64,000 nucleotides of DNA, taken from Butyrivibrio sp. YAB3001 (lineage in GTDB: Bacteria > Bacillota > Clostridia > Lachnospirales > Lachnospiraceae). The notes under the pieces are model-generated. The model saw only the letters and a program-made list of their open reading frames with translations. It ran no database searches and was not told the origin of the DNA. The translations under genes were made by a program, and so were the position numbers. Below, in pieces: positions 1 to 8,387 of the stretch (positions within the stretch are counted from its first letter, which is position 1; each line of letters begins with the position of its first letter). Where the stretch lies: NCBI RefSeq assembly GCF_900112195.1, contig NZ_FOKR01000002.1:554833-618832 (forward strand), given 5' to 3'.

Positions 1-1232
1 AGTATCGGCACAATAAATCTGCCGATTACTTCAACAATACCATTTAATAGTGCAAAGAACGAATCTCCAAGTCCGTTAAGCACGCCTCTTACAACATAGA
101 TAACTCCAAGCATCACATAGAAAAAGCTCGTAATTCTAAGTGCCATGGCACCCATCTGGATAACATCCTCATCCTCAACGAAAATCCTTATTATTCCTTC
201 TCCAAATAGCTGCATGATTGGAAGCATCAGCGCTGAGAATATTGCCATGAGTAAAAGGCTCTTTCTATAGCCTGTAATGATTCTGTCATTCTTTCTTGCG
301 CCATAGTTCTGACCTGTAAATGTTGAAAGTGCAGCTCCCAGCGTCTGGTATGGCTGGTGTATGATCTGCTCTATCCTGCTGGTTGCGGTAAATGCTGCAA
401 CTGCCACTTTTCCAAACGAGTTAACAACTCTCTGTAACGCCATGCACGAGATTGCGATCAGCGAAAACTGAAGTGAAAGCGGAACACCCAGTTTTAAAAT
501 CTTAACTGAAATATTTGTATCAAACTTAAGGTCCTCTTTTTGCATATGGAAATATTCATTTTTCTTAATTGCATAAAAAAGACAACTGATACCGGAAACA
601 AGCTGTGCTATAACTGTAGCAATTCCCGCGCCTGCAACGCTCATGTGAAGCACGCATACAAATATTATGTCTAAAACAGTATTGAGAATACATGAAAAGA
701 TAAGGAAATACAGCGGCGTCTTTGAATCCCCAAGGGCTCTAAGCATTGATGATGCATAGTTATAAAGAGATACAAAAACAATTCCTACGCACATGATTCT
801 CATATAGGCAACGGCATCTGCCATGATCTCCGACGGTGTGCTCAACATACCAAGAACCGGTGCAGATAGTAAAAATGCAATAAATCCGACTATAACAGGA
901 AATACCATCATTATGTATCCGGTATTAACTATACAGCTCTTTATCTCAGAAACATTTCCTTTTCCAAAAAACTGCGACGTTATGATTCCACCGCCACTTC
1001 CAATTCCATTACACAAAGCAAAAAACAAGAAAGTAACTGATCCCGTAGCTCCAATTGCAGCAAGCGCATCCGCTCCCACAAACTGACCTACAATAACAGA
1101 ATCCACAAGATTATAAAGCTGCTGGAACAGATTTCCTATCAGCATCGGAATAGAAAACTGTATTATCAAAGAAACAGGTCTTCCCTCTGTCATATTGAGC
1201 ATCGCTGTTTCACGTTTCTTGATATCTGCCAT
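1..1232 (-). CDS. MATE family efflux transporter (3' end cut by window edge)
   Basis: Integral membrane exporter of the MATE type, which extrudes drugs and other organic cations by Na+/H+ antiport. The reading frame starts at ATG 1232 (MADIKKRETAMLN) behind an AGGTG ribosome binding site and stays open to the window edge, giving about 410 residues of an expected 440-460. The N-terminal segment (SIPMLIGNLFQQLYN, then DSVIVGQFVGADALAAIGA) is the classic first helix pair of MATE proteins, and a second similar half follows with alternating hydrophobic helices. The gene is monocistronic as far as visible: the terminator of the upstream gene lies at 1329-1364 and a promoter fits between. The substrate cannot be read from sequence. 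Confidence 0.9.
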   Translation of the reverse strand, partial: MADIKKRETAMLNMTEGRPVSLIIQFSIPMLIGNLFQQLYNLVDSVIVGQFVGADALAAIGATGSVTFLFFALCNGIGSGGGIITSQFFGKGNVSEIKSCIVNTGYIMMVFPVIVGFIAFLLSAPVLGMLSTPSEIMADAVAYMRIMCVGIVFVSLYNYASSMLRALGDSKTPLYFLIFSCILNTVLDIIFVCVLHMSVAGAGIATVIAQLVSGISCLFYAIKKNEYFHMQKEDLKFDTNISVKILKLGVPLSLQFSLIAISCMALQRVVNSFGKVAVAAFTATSRIEQIIHQPYQTLGAALSTFTGQNYGARKNDRIITGYRKSLLLMAIFSALMLPIMQLFGEGIIRIFVEDEDVIQMGAMALRITSFFYVMLGVIYVVRGVLNGLGDSFFALLNGIVEVIGRFIVPI

Positions 1233-1282
1233 TTTTTCACCTACCATAAGCACAATTAAATTTGACCAAAACTCATCATTTA

Positions 1283-1310
1283 TTTATACCATAAATCATA
1301 ACTTAGGCAA
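1283..1310 (-). promoter_or_regulatory. sigma-70-type promoter for the MATE gene
   Basis: On the minus strand TTGCCT and TATAAA are 16 bp apart, about 50 nt before the start codon and after the previous gene's terminator. Confidence 0.5.
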
Positions 1311-1328
1311 TATTATTTTTTCATAAAG

Positions 1329-1364
1329 AAAAAAGCCCGCTTCACCTAATAGATGAAACGAGCC
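1329..1364 (-). terminator. Rho-independent terminator of the Ig-like protein gene
   Basis: On the minus strand a 10-bp stem (GCTCGTTTCA against TGAAGCGGGC, with G-U pairs) is followed by six T residues. It starts 12 nt after the stop codon of the gene at 1377-2180. Confidence 0.85.
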
Positions 1365-1376
1365 TTGATTATCATA

Positions 1377-2180
1377 TCAATAATGATTCCAATTGCCGTA
1401 GCCGTTAAATGAGCTGTAGTTCTTTGTATAAACTATTGATATCAGCTTATCGTTCTTATCAAAGTAAAATCTCATTGCATAGCTTGTATTGTTGCCATAT
1501 GTATAAACGAGAACAGACTTTGCATTCTTAAGTGTCTTAGTACCGTTAAAATACTCTTTTCCAAAAGACTGACTCTGAATCATATAAATCTTATCTGTAG
1601 TCTTATCAAACTTTTCTTCTGTGCCATTACCATATGCAACAATTACATCTTTCTTGGTTGCTCCCAGTGTAATGCCTCTCAAAGTCTTGATTACTTCAGC
1701 TTTTGCCACATTATACTGTCCGGCCTGATGCTGATAATAATCAAAGTATGCTGTATAACTGCCAGCTGCAAGATATGAGTAGTTATCAATATATGGTGTT
1801 CCCATTGTTATTTTATTGATACTGCTCTCACCCCTGAAATCGTTGAGACGTACATCTGCGCTGTATACAGTAACAACACATGTAGCTTTTTTACCATTTG
1901 CAGTAGCTGTGATAACTGCACGTCCTACATTTACAGGCTTAACAACGCCTTTCTTTGTAACCTTAACTACATTCTTGTTGCTTGTAGTCCATGTGACTGT
2001 CTGACTCTTGCCTGTTACTGTAGCTTTTAAAGTATAAGTCTTAGCAAGTGAAATCGATAATGCGCTCTTGTTGAGCTTGATTGTAGCTTTCTGCGCCGCA
2101 TTTGCAGTAACAGCACTAAATGGTAAAAGCATAGTGATGCAGAGCATAATTGCCAGTAGTAGTGATAATTTCTTTTTCAT
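1377..2180 (-). CDS. secreted protein with bacterial Ig-like (BIG2) domain
   Basis: A 267-residue exported protein. Residues 1-29 are a signal peptide (MKKK, hydrophobic core, ANA cleavage site). Residues about 31-105 form a BIG2-type Ig-like fold, seen from TIKLNKSALSISLAKTYTLK, the VTWTTSNKNVVKV core and the G-A-TATANGKKATCVVTV end. The remaining 160 residues (Tyr/Lys-rich, e.g. IVAYGNGTEEKFD) match no family I recognise; the YGNG/GYGNW pattern suggests a small surface beta domain. Such proteins are usually bound to the cell wall or released, but no sortase motif or membrane anchor is seen. It is preceded by an AAAGGTG ribosome binding site and its own promoter, and followed by its own terminator, so it is a single-gene unit. 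Function unknown. Confidence 0.85.
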   Translation of the reverse strand: MKKKLSLLLAIMLCITMLLPFSAVTANAAQKATIKLNKSALSISLAKTYTLKATVTGKSQTVTWTTSNKNVVKVTKKGVVKPVNVGRAVITATANGKKATCVVTVYSADVRLNDFRGESSINKITMGTPYIDNYSYLAAGSYTAYFDYYQHQAGQYNVAKAEVIKTLRGITLGATKKDVIVAYGNGTEEKFDKTTDKIYMIQSQSFGKEYFNGTKTLKNAKSVLVYTYGNNTSYAMRFYFDKNDKLISIVYTKNYSSFNGYGNWNHY

Positions 2181-2234
2181 AGTACACCTTTGTGATGGAT
2201 TTCCTCCATCTCCCCTTCCTTTTTCATCAGTACT

Positions 2235-2262
2235 ATTATACAGAACTTAAATCAGGATTCAA
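2235..2262 (-). promoter_or_regulatory. promoter of the Ig-like protein gene
   Basis: TTGAAT and a perfect TATAAT, 16 bp apart on the minus strand, about 55 nt before the start codon. A copy of the dispersed 30-bp element (2294-2323) lies about 30 bp upstream of the -35 box. Confidence 0.7.
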
Positions 2263-2293
2263 CTACATTTCACTTTCTTTATAAAAAGAACTG

Positions 2294-2323
2294 TTTTACT
2301 GTTCACTCGCTATCAGCTCGCCC
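2294..2323. repeat. dispersed 30-bp intergenic element, copy 1
   Basis: Shares TTACTGTT, then CTC, then CAGCTC with copies at 3479-3508 and 63968-63997; all three align without gaps over 30 bp. Located in an intergenic region upstream of a promoter. Role unknown. Confidence 0.55.
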
Positions 2324-2385
2324 GAGCTACTATTTTCACACATTCCAATCCTGCTTCGTAAATGAAATGTGCATCTTAATTTATC

Positions 2386-3381
2386 TCAAAACCTCGCATC
2401 TTCCGGATGTTTACCCGCTTCCCTTGCTGTATTAAATAAGTATTTAATTACATCACCCGGATACGCGCCGATAGCAGTCTCACCTGTGACCATAACAGAT
2501 GATGCTCCGTCAAGAACCGCATTGTAAATGTCACTTACTTCTGCCCTTGTGGGAATAGCGCTTTTTTCCATGGAAGAAAGCATCTGTGTTACTACCATAA
2601 ATGGCTTGTTATGCTCATTGCATATTCTGGATATAGTTTTCTGAATATGCGGAAGTTCCCATAGCGGCATGCAGTTGCCAAGATCTCCTCTTGCTATTAT
2701 CACCTCATCACACAAATCTATAAATGACTCAAGATTATCTATTCCTGCTTTATTTTCAATCTTTGCATAGATTCTGATATTCTCACATTCATTCTCAGAA
2801 AGAGCTTTTCTTACCTGCTCAAGGTCATCCCTGCTTCTTGCAAAAGGCTGCATGATTCCTGTAATCCCAACTTCTTTGGCAAGACCGATATTTTCTTTAT
2901 CATCATCAGTAAGTGCAGGCATTGTTATATCCCTACCCACTATCTTGATGCTCTTTCTCTGTGTCAGAACGCCACCCCGCTCTATTTGCATTAATATCTT
3001 TTTACCATCAGTCTGAGATACCCTAGCCAAAATTTTTCCGTCATCAATAAGGATTTCATCCCCTACATTTATCTGAGCAACTATCTCTTTATCCAGCGGA
3101 ATTCCACCTTCGCCAAAGTAAACTGTATTACCATTTTTAAGATTATAGGAGTTTTCAAACTTTCCTATACGCAGCTCCGGTCCCTGCATATCTATGAGGA
3201 TTATAGGAGCTATATTATTTTTTTCTGCTGCCTTCTTAATCCTTGAGATACTTTCTATGCAATCCTTTAGCATCACATGGGATAAATTAATCCTGATTCC
3301 GGTCATTCCTGCCCTAAACATATCGCTTAGTATTTGAAGATCTTCACATGAAGGTCCCAACGTTCCAAAAATATCTACCAT
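2386..3381 (-). CDS. pyruvate kinase-like enzyme lacking the C-terminal domain
   Basis: A 331-residue member of the pyruvate kinase family, against the usual 470-590. Pyruvate kinase transfers phosphate from PEP to ADP in glycolysis. The family core is present: TLGPS (7-11), RINLSH (30-35), DMQGPELRIG (64-73), a B-domain segment (about 75-150), AKIENKAGIDN with the catalytic Lys (K207) and metal ligand E209, IIARGDLG (228-235), TQMLSSMEKSAIPTRAE (265-281) and GETAIGAYP (300-308). The chain stops at the end of the barrel, so the C-terminal allosteric and tetramer domain is absent. It may be a single-domain-set catalytic form or a regulator. The start uses GAGGA 7 nt before ATG. Its promoter faces the promoter of the divergent gene at 3679. 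Confidence 0.8.
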   Translation of the reverse strand: MVDIFGTLGPSCEDLQILSDMFRAGMTGIRINLSHVMLKDCIESISRIKKAAEKNNIAPIILIDMQGPELRIGKFENSYNLKNGNTVYFGEGGIPLDKEIVAQINVGDEILIDDGKILARVSQTDGKKILMQIERGGVLTQRKSIKIVGRDITMPALTDDDKENIGLAKEVGITGIMQPFARSRDDLEQVRKALSENECENIRIYAKIENKAGIDNLESFIDLCDEVIIARGDLGNCMPLWELPHIQKTISRICNEHNKPFMVVTQMLSSMEKSAIPTRAEVSDIYNAVLDGASSVMVTGETAIGAYPGDVIKYLFNTAREAGKHPEDARF

Positions 3382-3478
3382 ACTTTTTTCCTCGGAATTT
3401 TTCTACTCGCTAAAACGCTACTTTCTCATGTTTTGCATGCCACAAATTCATAATGTTTATCATGCTTGAACTCATATG

Positions 3479-3508
3479 ATTACTGTTTCCTCGTTATCAG
3501 CTCACCCC
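3479..3508. repeat. dispersed 30-bp intergenic element, copy 2
   Basis: Second copy of the TTACTGTT / CTC / CAGCTCAC element. Here it lies inside the 5' leader of the pyruvate kinase-like gene, downstream of its promoter. Confidence 0.55.
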
Positions 3509-3544
3509 AGGAACACATTATTAACATTTGCCCCTCATCATATA

Positions 3545-3574
3545 ATTATAAATTTTTCATATTACTCTTTTCAA
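3545..3574 (-). promoter_or_regulatory. promoter of the pyruvate kinase-like gene
   Basis: TTGAAA and TATAAT, 18 bp apart on the minus strand. This predicts a leader of about 155 nt that contains the dispersed element at 3479-3508. Confidence 0.6.
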
Positions 3575-3613
3575 GAATAAGGAAAAAGAATGTACTTATT
3601 CATGCCCTACCAC

Positions 3614-3642
3614 TTCACATACATAGCTAATTCCGCTAAAAT
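3614..3642 (+). promoter_or_regulatory. promoter of the DUF402 gene
   Basis: TTCACA and TAAAAT, 17 bp apart, about 37 nt before the ATG at 3679. Confidence 0.6.
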
Positions 3643-3678
3643 ATTGAACTTGGAAATCATGTATAAAGGAGCAAACCT

Positions 3679-4218
3679 ATGTTGGAAATCAAAAAGAAAC
3701 ATTTAGACAGACGCGAATGGTACTCAGATAGTGACCGTGACTTTTCATGCATTTATCACAAAGATGACTTTTTTGATGGCGTAATTGGACTTATCACTTT
3801 TACAGGGCTCAAAGCCCCTGATCTTGTTGATACTCTCGAAGGCAAAATCTGCATCGCAGACAACGGCTACGAATGGCTTGAACTCGTTCCCAAGAACGGT
3901 AATTACGCATTAACTGCTATGTTTCATGACAATGAATTATTCCAGCAGTACATAGATATTTCTCTCAAAAATGAAGTTGCTGAAAATGGGGATGCTTCAT
4001 TTTATGATTTGTTTTTGGACGTAGTAAAACTGGGAGATGGCACGCTTAATACCATTGACAATGATGAACTGGAATCTGCGCTATCAGAAGGCATCATCAC
4101 AAAGGAAGAATATGACCTGGCTATACGTACTGCCAATGAAGTAATATCATTTTTCACCTCAAATCAGGATCTTTTGGTAAAAAAACTTTACGAGTACAGA
4201 ACACTTTTCAAGAATTAA
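3679..4218 (+). CDS. DUF402 family protein, possible nucleoside diphosphatase
   Basis: A 179-residue soluble protein. The second half fits the DUF402 pattern: YIDISLKNE (about 95-103), the acidic strand YDLFLDVVKLGDG, then the signature IDNDELESALSEGIITKEEYDLA. In DUF402 proteins such as the staphylococcal SA1684 phosphatase, these Asp residues bind a divalent metal and hydrolyse nucleoside diphosphates; the same domain ends the archaeal RNase FAU-1. The N-terminal 70 residues are less conserved, and the usual Trp-rich motif is only partly seen. AAAGGAG precedes ATG by 7 nt. It is a single gene with its own promoter; its last 11 bp overlap the convergent chromate transporter gene. The activity is transferred by family, not shown here. 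Confidence 0.7.
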   Translation: MLEIKKKHLDRREWYSDSDRDFSCIYHKDDFFDGVIGLITFTGLKAPDLVDTLEGKICIADNGYEWLELVPKNGNYALTAMFHDNELFQQYIDISLKNEVAENGDASFYDLFLDVVKLGDGTLNTIDNDELESALSEGIITKEEYDLAIRTANEVISFFTSNQDLLVKKLYEYRTLFKN

Positions 4219-4768
4219 TGTATATACCGGCAACTGCCGCAATTACAATTAATCCAATAGGTGATAATCCACTTTTAAGAACTTTTCTGGATGCATAATA
4301 AATAAACGCAAGAACAACTGTCATCATGATTGCTATCATATCAACAGATGCATTCAGAATATCGCCTATACAATTCTGCAATATCATGTGCGCCCCTGTC
4401 GCGACAATTATACCAATAATACAAGGCTTAAGCCCCCTTAAAGCAGCCTGCACATACGGATTATCAAGCACTTTACTAAGGATTGCCATAACCAGAATAA
4501 CGATGATAAATGCCGGAGTTACAACAGTAACAGTCGCAATCAATGCACCAAGAATTCCCGCCTTTGTACTTCCAACAAAAGTTGCAAGATTAACCATTAT
4601 CGGCCCAGGCGTGCTCTCACTCACCGCTATCATGTAGGTAAGCATCTCATCGTCCATCCATCTGTAATACCTGACCACATCCCTTATAAGTGGTATTGCT
4701 CCATACGCTCCGCCAAAAGAAAAAAGTCCAACTTTCAAAAATCCAAGAAAAAGATTAAGATATATCAT
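4208..4768 (-). CDS. chromate transporter, second half protein (CHR family)
   Basis: A 186-residue membrane protein of the short-chain CHR family, whose members work as pairs that together equal one long ChrA (chromate/sulfate antiport). Seen: GLFSFGGAYGAIPLIRDVV near residues 15-33, the family hallmark ESTPGPIMVNLATFVG (about 50-65), and four or five further hydrophobic helices. It overlaps the upstream partner by an ATGA (4765-4768), so translation is probably coupled. It converges with the DUF402 gene and overlaps it by 11 bp, with no terminator visible between them. The true substrate in an anaerobe could be another oxyanion. Confidence 0.85.
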   Translation of the reverse strand: MIYLNLFLGFLKVGLFSFGGAYGAIPLIRDVVRYYRWMDDEMLTYMIAVSESTPGPIMVNLATFVGSTKAGILGALIATVTVVTPAFIIVILVMAILSKVLDNPYVQAALRGLKPCIIGIIVATGAHMILQNCIGDILNASVDMIAIMMTVVLAFIYYASRKVLKSGLSPIGLIVIAAVAGIYINS

Positions 4769-5340
4769 TTATTTTCTTTCTCCTTCCCTGTCTTAGTACC
4801 AATAAAATGGAATAAAACACTTAAAAGCGCAGCCACAAGCATCATCGTGATTGAGGATACATTTGTAACTCCAAAGTTCACAAGCAGCATGAGCACAAAG
4901 GCACAAATCATGATAACTATAGTAAGAGGCTTTTTCTTTATCTTCTTAGTCATCTTGATTCCCGCATCAAGAATAAGAATCCCTACTGCTATCTTTACAC
5001 CCTTAAATGCATATGAAACCCATGAAATCTCCAGGAAATTACTAAGAAACATTGCAATCAGATATATTATCAAAAAAGAAGGAAGCACCACTCCTATGGT
5101 TGCTGCAATTGCACCAGGGAGCCCTTTCTTTTTATAGCCAACGAAAGTTGCACAGTTTATCGCTATTGGCCCCGGTGTAGACTCAGCAACCACAGTAACA
5201 TTCATAAGTTCTTCGTGGGTGATCCACTTTTTCTTTTCAACACAGGTATTCTCAATAAGCGAAATCATCGCATAACCGCCTCCAAAGGTGAATGCGCCTA
5301 TCTTCGCAAACGTCAAAAATAATTCAAGTAAAATATTCAT
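4765..5340 (-). CDS. chromate transporter, first half protein (CHR family)
   Basis: A 191-residue partner of the protein encoded immediately downstream. The hallmark motifs are intact: KIGAFTFGGGYAMISLIE near the N-terminus, ESTPGPIAINCATFVGYKKKG around residue 52, and hydrophobic helices between lysine-rich loops (KKIKKK). The frame is open from a TTG at 5343, but the ATG at 5340 is the better start because it gives MNILLELFLTFAKIG and follows a GGGATGG purine run. The two halves probably form an antiparallel heterodimer in the membrane. The gene ends with a short charged tail (GTKTGKEKENK). Confidence 0.85.
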   Translation of the reverse strand: MNILLELFLTFAKIGAFTFGGGYAMISLIENTCVEKKKWITHEELMNVTVVAESTPGPIAINCATFVGYKKKGLPGAIAATIGVVLPSFLIIYLIAMFLSNFLEISWVSYAFKGVKIAVGILILDAGIKMTKKIKKKPLTIVIMICAFVLMLLVNFGVTNVSSITMMLVAALLSVLFHFIGTKTGKEKENK

Positions 5341-5433
5341 CAATGTACCATCCCATTTCTTTTATTCACATAAAGAATATCCCTCGCAACATTCTCGCAC
5401 CTAGCGCTGCCTAATTCATGCAATATGTTCCAT

Positions 5434-5473
5434 AAAAAAACTGTAGCTTACGTCTATACAGGCTACAGTTTTT
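5434..5473. terminator. orphan bidirectional hairpin with A/T tails
   Basis: A stem of CTGTAGC against GCTACAG is extended by A-runs and T-runs on both sides. It lies between two minus-strand genes, where the one upstream already has its own terminator (5547-5581), so it terminates no gene I can name. Confidence 0.5.
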
Positions 5474-5546
5474 AACAACTATTTATGATTATAGATTCCA
5501 TGCAGAGGTCTTTCAAGGGAAAAAATCTATACTCACCATATATAAC

Positions 5547-5581
5547 AAAAGATCCGCCCCAACATGTGAAGCAGACCTTTT
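5547..5581 (-). terminator. terminator of the secreted protein gene
   Basis: Minus strand: AAAGGTCTGC pairs with GCGGATCTTT across a 13-nt loop, ending in TTTT, just after the stop codon at 5594. Confidence 0.8.
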
Positions 5582-5593
5582 GGATAATACTAT

Positions 5594-6385
5594 TTATTTT
5601 ATAGTAGATGCTGTACCAGCTAAGTTCATGCCAATATGCATTGTACCGCCATTTTTCTTATTTCTTAAAGTAATGCCAACATAGCCATCTTTCTTATTAT
5701 TATATTCAGGATGAGCAACTGATGCTTTTGTTACAGCGTTAGCATAGTTGCGATATATTGAATAATTATCGTTCGAATTATTAGTCCTATTATTTAAGCT
5801 AATATAAGTAATCTCCCATCCGTTAGCAGCAGTTGCATTAACTTTGATTACTCCACCTTTTGTTACTTTAAACCTATTAGAAACATAACTACTGTTAGCG
5901 AATTTACTAGCCATATTCTTTCCGCCACTAACGTTTGTTATTTTTAAACTTGCTAAAGGATTTTGATATCCTAAAAATGTAACTGGTGCTACATAGTTGG
6001 TCTTTCCTGAAGTAAAAGAAATCTCAGCATAACCTGGTTTTAAAGAAGTTGCATTGATATCTATATACTTATTATTGTTTCCGCCAGAATAAGTTGATGG
6101 AACAAAGTTTCCATTAATATCAGCATAATAGTACTGTGATGAATTACTATAAGTTGAATATCCATAGATACGTACATTCTTATTTGAGCTTTTTAACTTA
6201 CTGATTTTTGTTAATCCGTCTACCCTTACACTTGTACTAACACTTCCATTTTTCGATGCTAAATATACTGTTTTCTTTTCTAATGTCTTTTTATTTGCAG
6301 CCTCTGATTTTACAGAAGGAGCTACACAAAATGCTAAAACCACACACAAAAGTAATGAAACAATTTTATAAATCTTCTTATTCAC
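5594..6385 (-). CDS. secreted protein of unknown function, GTG start
   Basis: An exported protein of about 263 residues. I start it at GTG 6385 (MNKKIYKIVSLLLCVVLAF) because AGAGG lies 8 nt upstream and this gives a normal signal peptide; an ATG at 6406 has no ribosome binding site. Cleavage is likely after VKSEA. The mature part is Asn/Ser/Tyr-rich and beta-like. Two stretches resemble the strands of Ig-like folds: TVYLASKNGSVSTSVRVDGL...LKSSNKNVRIY, and ISFTSGKTNYVAPVTFLG. A second beta region follows (RFKVTKGGVIKVNATAANGWEITYISL). There is no membrane anchor or sortase motif, so it is probably released or held non-covalently. I recognise no family. It has its own terminator. Confidence 0.75.
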   Translation of the reverse strand: MNKKIYKIVSLLLCVVLAFCVAPSVKSEAANKKTLEKKTVYLASKNGSVSTSVRVDGLTKISKLKSSNKNVRIYGYSTYSNSSQYYYADINGNFVPSTYSGGNNNKYIDINATSLKPGYAEISFTSGKTNYVAPVTFLGYQNPLASLKITNVSGGKNMASKFANSSYVSNRFKVTKGGVIKVNATAANGWEITYISLNNRTNNSNDNYSIYRNYANAVTKASVAHPEYNNKKDGYVGITLRNKKNGGTMHIGMNLAGTASTIK

Positions 6386-6568
6386 TATGCTTTTCCTCTC
6401 ATTCATAAGTAAATCTAATTATCTACTTTATCTGCGCGCAAGTGTAGTTTATCACTGCCTTCATTACGCAACAATACACTAATTCGAATATTTTTTATCA
6501 ATTTGCAAGTGTTATTTCACTTTAAAATCAATGATTTGAAATATTAATTTAACAAAGAGTATTTTTTG

Positions 6569-6593
6569 AAAAAGCAGCCTTATTCTTGCTTTC
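6569..6593 (-). terminator. weak terminator after the AAA-ATPase/nuclease gene
   Basis: Minus strand: AAAGCA pairs with TGCTTT over a 10-nt loop, followed by TT and C. The stem is short, so this is tentative. Confidence 0.4.
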
Positions 6594-6623
6594 CACTCTT
6601 GTAAAGCACATATTTTCCTTATT

Positions 6624-8195
6624 TCACTCCAAAATTTTCCATTCAGAAATATTTCTTTTACCAGAATCAAAAGAAACGCCTATCTTATATAATTTCCTTG
6701 AATCAGCCTTGAACGGTAAATCATATTCTTTATCTTCTATCTGCACAAGCGCACTATCAGCAGTATCATCACGTTTAAACTCAAATAGATAAATAAACTT
6801 GCTTGCCTGTACAACACAGTCAATTCTTCCTGTAAAAGTATGCATTTCACAAACAGTAAACTTTCCAAGTAAAGTAAAAACAAGATATATCACCGTCTGA
6901 AAATAATGCTCAAAAGGATCATCCTGAACTGTATATGTAATATTCGCAAATAGTCCTGTCAAAATATCTCTGATTCTATCGAGATTACCATCTTCAATGC
7001 ATCTTCTGAAAGTAAAGATATCAAGTCCAGAACTTGAACCATAGTTTCCAACATACTCTGGCATAAGGCTTTCTAAAAATCCATACTTAACTTCCTCATT
7101 TGGAAAAGCAAGTGTGTATTCGCGAACCTTTTTATCATAATCAGCAATTGATAAATATCCTGTCTGATACAGAAGCGGAATCTGGTCAAGATTATCTTCT
7201 GTATAATCTTTCAATGCGCTTTCACTGGCATAAATTGTTCTGTCAGTAAACCTCCTGGCATCAAAGCCACTCTTTTTCAGTCTTTTTATCAAAAATGTAG
7301 GTGTTCCTGTTTCGAACCAATAGGAACCAAAATCCATTTCATCAAAAGCTTTCAGTATACTAAATGGATTATAGACAGCTACTCCATTAGTGCAAAAATG
7401 GTAACCATCATACTTAATCCTTAATTGTTCCTTGCACTCATCATAAGACAGTTCCTGACTATCGGCTAAATCCTGTATTTCGGACTTAAAGAAGTTTTCA
7501 AGTTCATCATCAGTTAGTCCGCATATCCCGGCAAACTGCTTATTCAAAGATATGTCATTTAGCTGATTCAGGTCACTAAATATACTTACTTTATGAAACT
7601 TCGTAACTCCAGTGATAAATACTGATTGAATGTGATTGTCAAAACTTTTTAATGTGCTGAAAAAGCCTTTACAGACAGCTTTATTGTGTTCCTGAATATC
7701 CTCATTTTCAACAACATCCAACAGTGGCTTATCATACTCATCAACCAGAACAACACAGCGAAGCCCGGTTTTCTCATGTGCTTTTAATAATAAATCTTGA
7801 AATCTTTCACCTAAGCCTTTCTCTTTTCCGCTGATGTCGTATTGTTCTTCCCAACGTTTTAAATGAATATCCAGAGTCTTCTCAAGCGCATTCTCTTCCA
7901 AATAATTCTGCCCATTAAAATCAAAGTAGAAAACAGGATACGTTTTCCAGGCATCCGCGTTGTCTTTTTCCAATTCTTCTATTCTTAACCCGGTAAAAAG
8001 ATTCTTCTTTCCTTCCCAATATGCCTGCATAGTTGAAAGCAGTAAGCTTTTCCCAAATCTCCTTGGTCTGCTAAGAAAATATGGAACATTACTATGAGCA
8101 ATGGTATATACATACTCTGTCTTATCGACATAGACAAATCTCTCTTCTCTTAATTTTTCAAATGCCTGTATTCCAATCGGAAGCTTTCTATGCAT
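6624..8195 (-). CDS. AAA-ATPase-like / PD-(D/E)XK nuclease fusion protein (paralogue A)
   Basis: A 523-residue cytosolic protein of the type often annotated as AAA-like ATPase plus DUF1703. The N-terminal block MHRKLPIGIQAFEKLREE and YVDKTEY leads into the P-loop PRRFGKSLLLST (about 43-54). A Walker B-like CVVLVDEYDKPLLD lies near 148-161. ITGVTKFHKVSIFSDLNQL and YDGYHF follow. The C-terminal nuclease motif is FTGRIDCVVQ, then IYLFEFKRD (Asp, Glu-x-Lys). These proteins occur in many copies in gut Firmicutes and Bacteroidetes; their biological role is not established, with defence or DNA-processing roles suggested. A paralogue of identical length is at 58739-60310. It has a strong promoter with a palindrome upstream. 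Confidence 0.85.
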   Translation of the reverse strand: MHRKLPIGIQAFEKLREERFVYVDKTEYVYTIAHSNVPYFLSRPRRFGKSLLLSTMQAYWEGKKNLFTGLRIEELEKDNADAWKTYPVFYFDFNGQNYLEENALEKTLDIHLKRWEEQYDISGKEKGLGERFQDLLLKAHEKTGLRCVVLVDEYDKPLLDVVENEDIQEHNKAVCKGFFSTLKSFDNHIQSVFITGVTKFHKVSIFSDLNQLNDISLNKQFAGICGLTDDELENFFKSEIQDLADSQELSYDECKEQLRIKYDGYHFCTNGVAVYNPFSILKAFDEMDFGSYWFETGTPTFLIKRLKKSGFDARRFTDRTIYASESALKDYTEDNLDQIPLLYQTGYLSIADYDKKVREYTLAFPNEEVKYGFLESLMPEYVGNYGSSSGLDIFTFRRCIEDGNLDRIRDILTGLFANITYTVQDDPFEHYFQTVIYLVFTLLGKFTVCEMHTFTGRIDCVVQASKFIYLFEFKRDDTADSALVQIEDKEYDLPFKADSRKLYKIGVSFDSGKRNISEWKILE

Positions 8196-8229
8196 AATGA
8201 GCCCTCTTCTTCACTAATAACTAACTAAA

Positions 8230-8258
8230 ATTATAGTTTGAACCAACAAGGCTTTCAA
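8230..8258 (-). promoter_or_regulatory. promoter of AAA-ATPase/nuclease paralogue A
   Basis: TTGAAA and TATAAT, exactly 17 bp apart on the minus strand, ending about 35 nt before the start codon. Confidence 0.75.
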
Positions 8259-8284
8259 GAAACAATTACATTGTTTGAAGTATT

Positions 8285-8302
8285 GTTACTGTTCAAACAG
8301 TA
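8285..8302. promoter_or_regulatory. palindromic candidate operator
   Basis: TTACTGTT and AACAGTAA are perfect 8-bp inverted arms around a 2-bp centre, 26 bp upstream of the -35 box of the AAA-ATPase gene. TTACTGTT is also the core of the dispersed 30-bp element. Protein binding is inferred only from symmetry and position. Confidence 0.45.
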
Positions 8303-8387
8303 AATTGCACTACGCTGCGCATTTCGTAAAAAAATGATTCAGGAGTAAACACATGCAAATAAACAGCAAATAAGCATTCATACACAG

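Noticed and set aside
5434..5581. Single composite terminator for one gene
   Set aside because: There are two separate hairpins; only the one at 5547-5581 fits the end of the gene at 5594, so they are listed apart.
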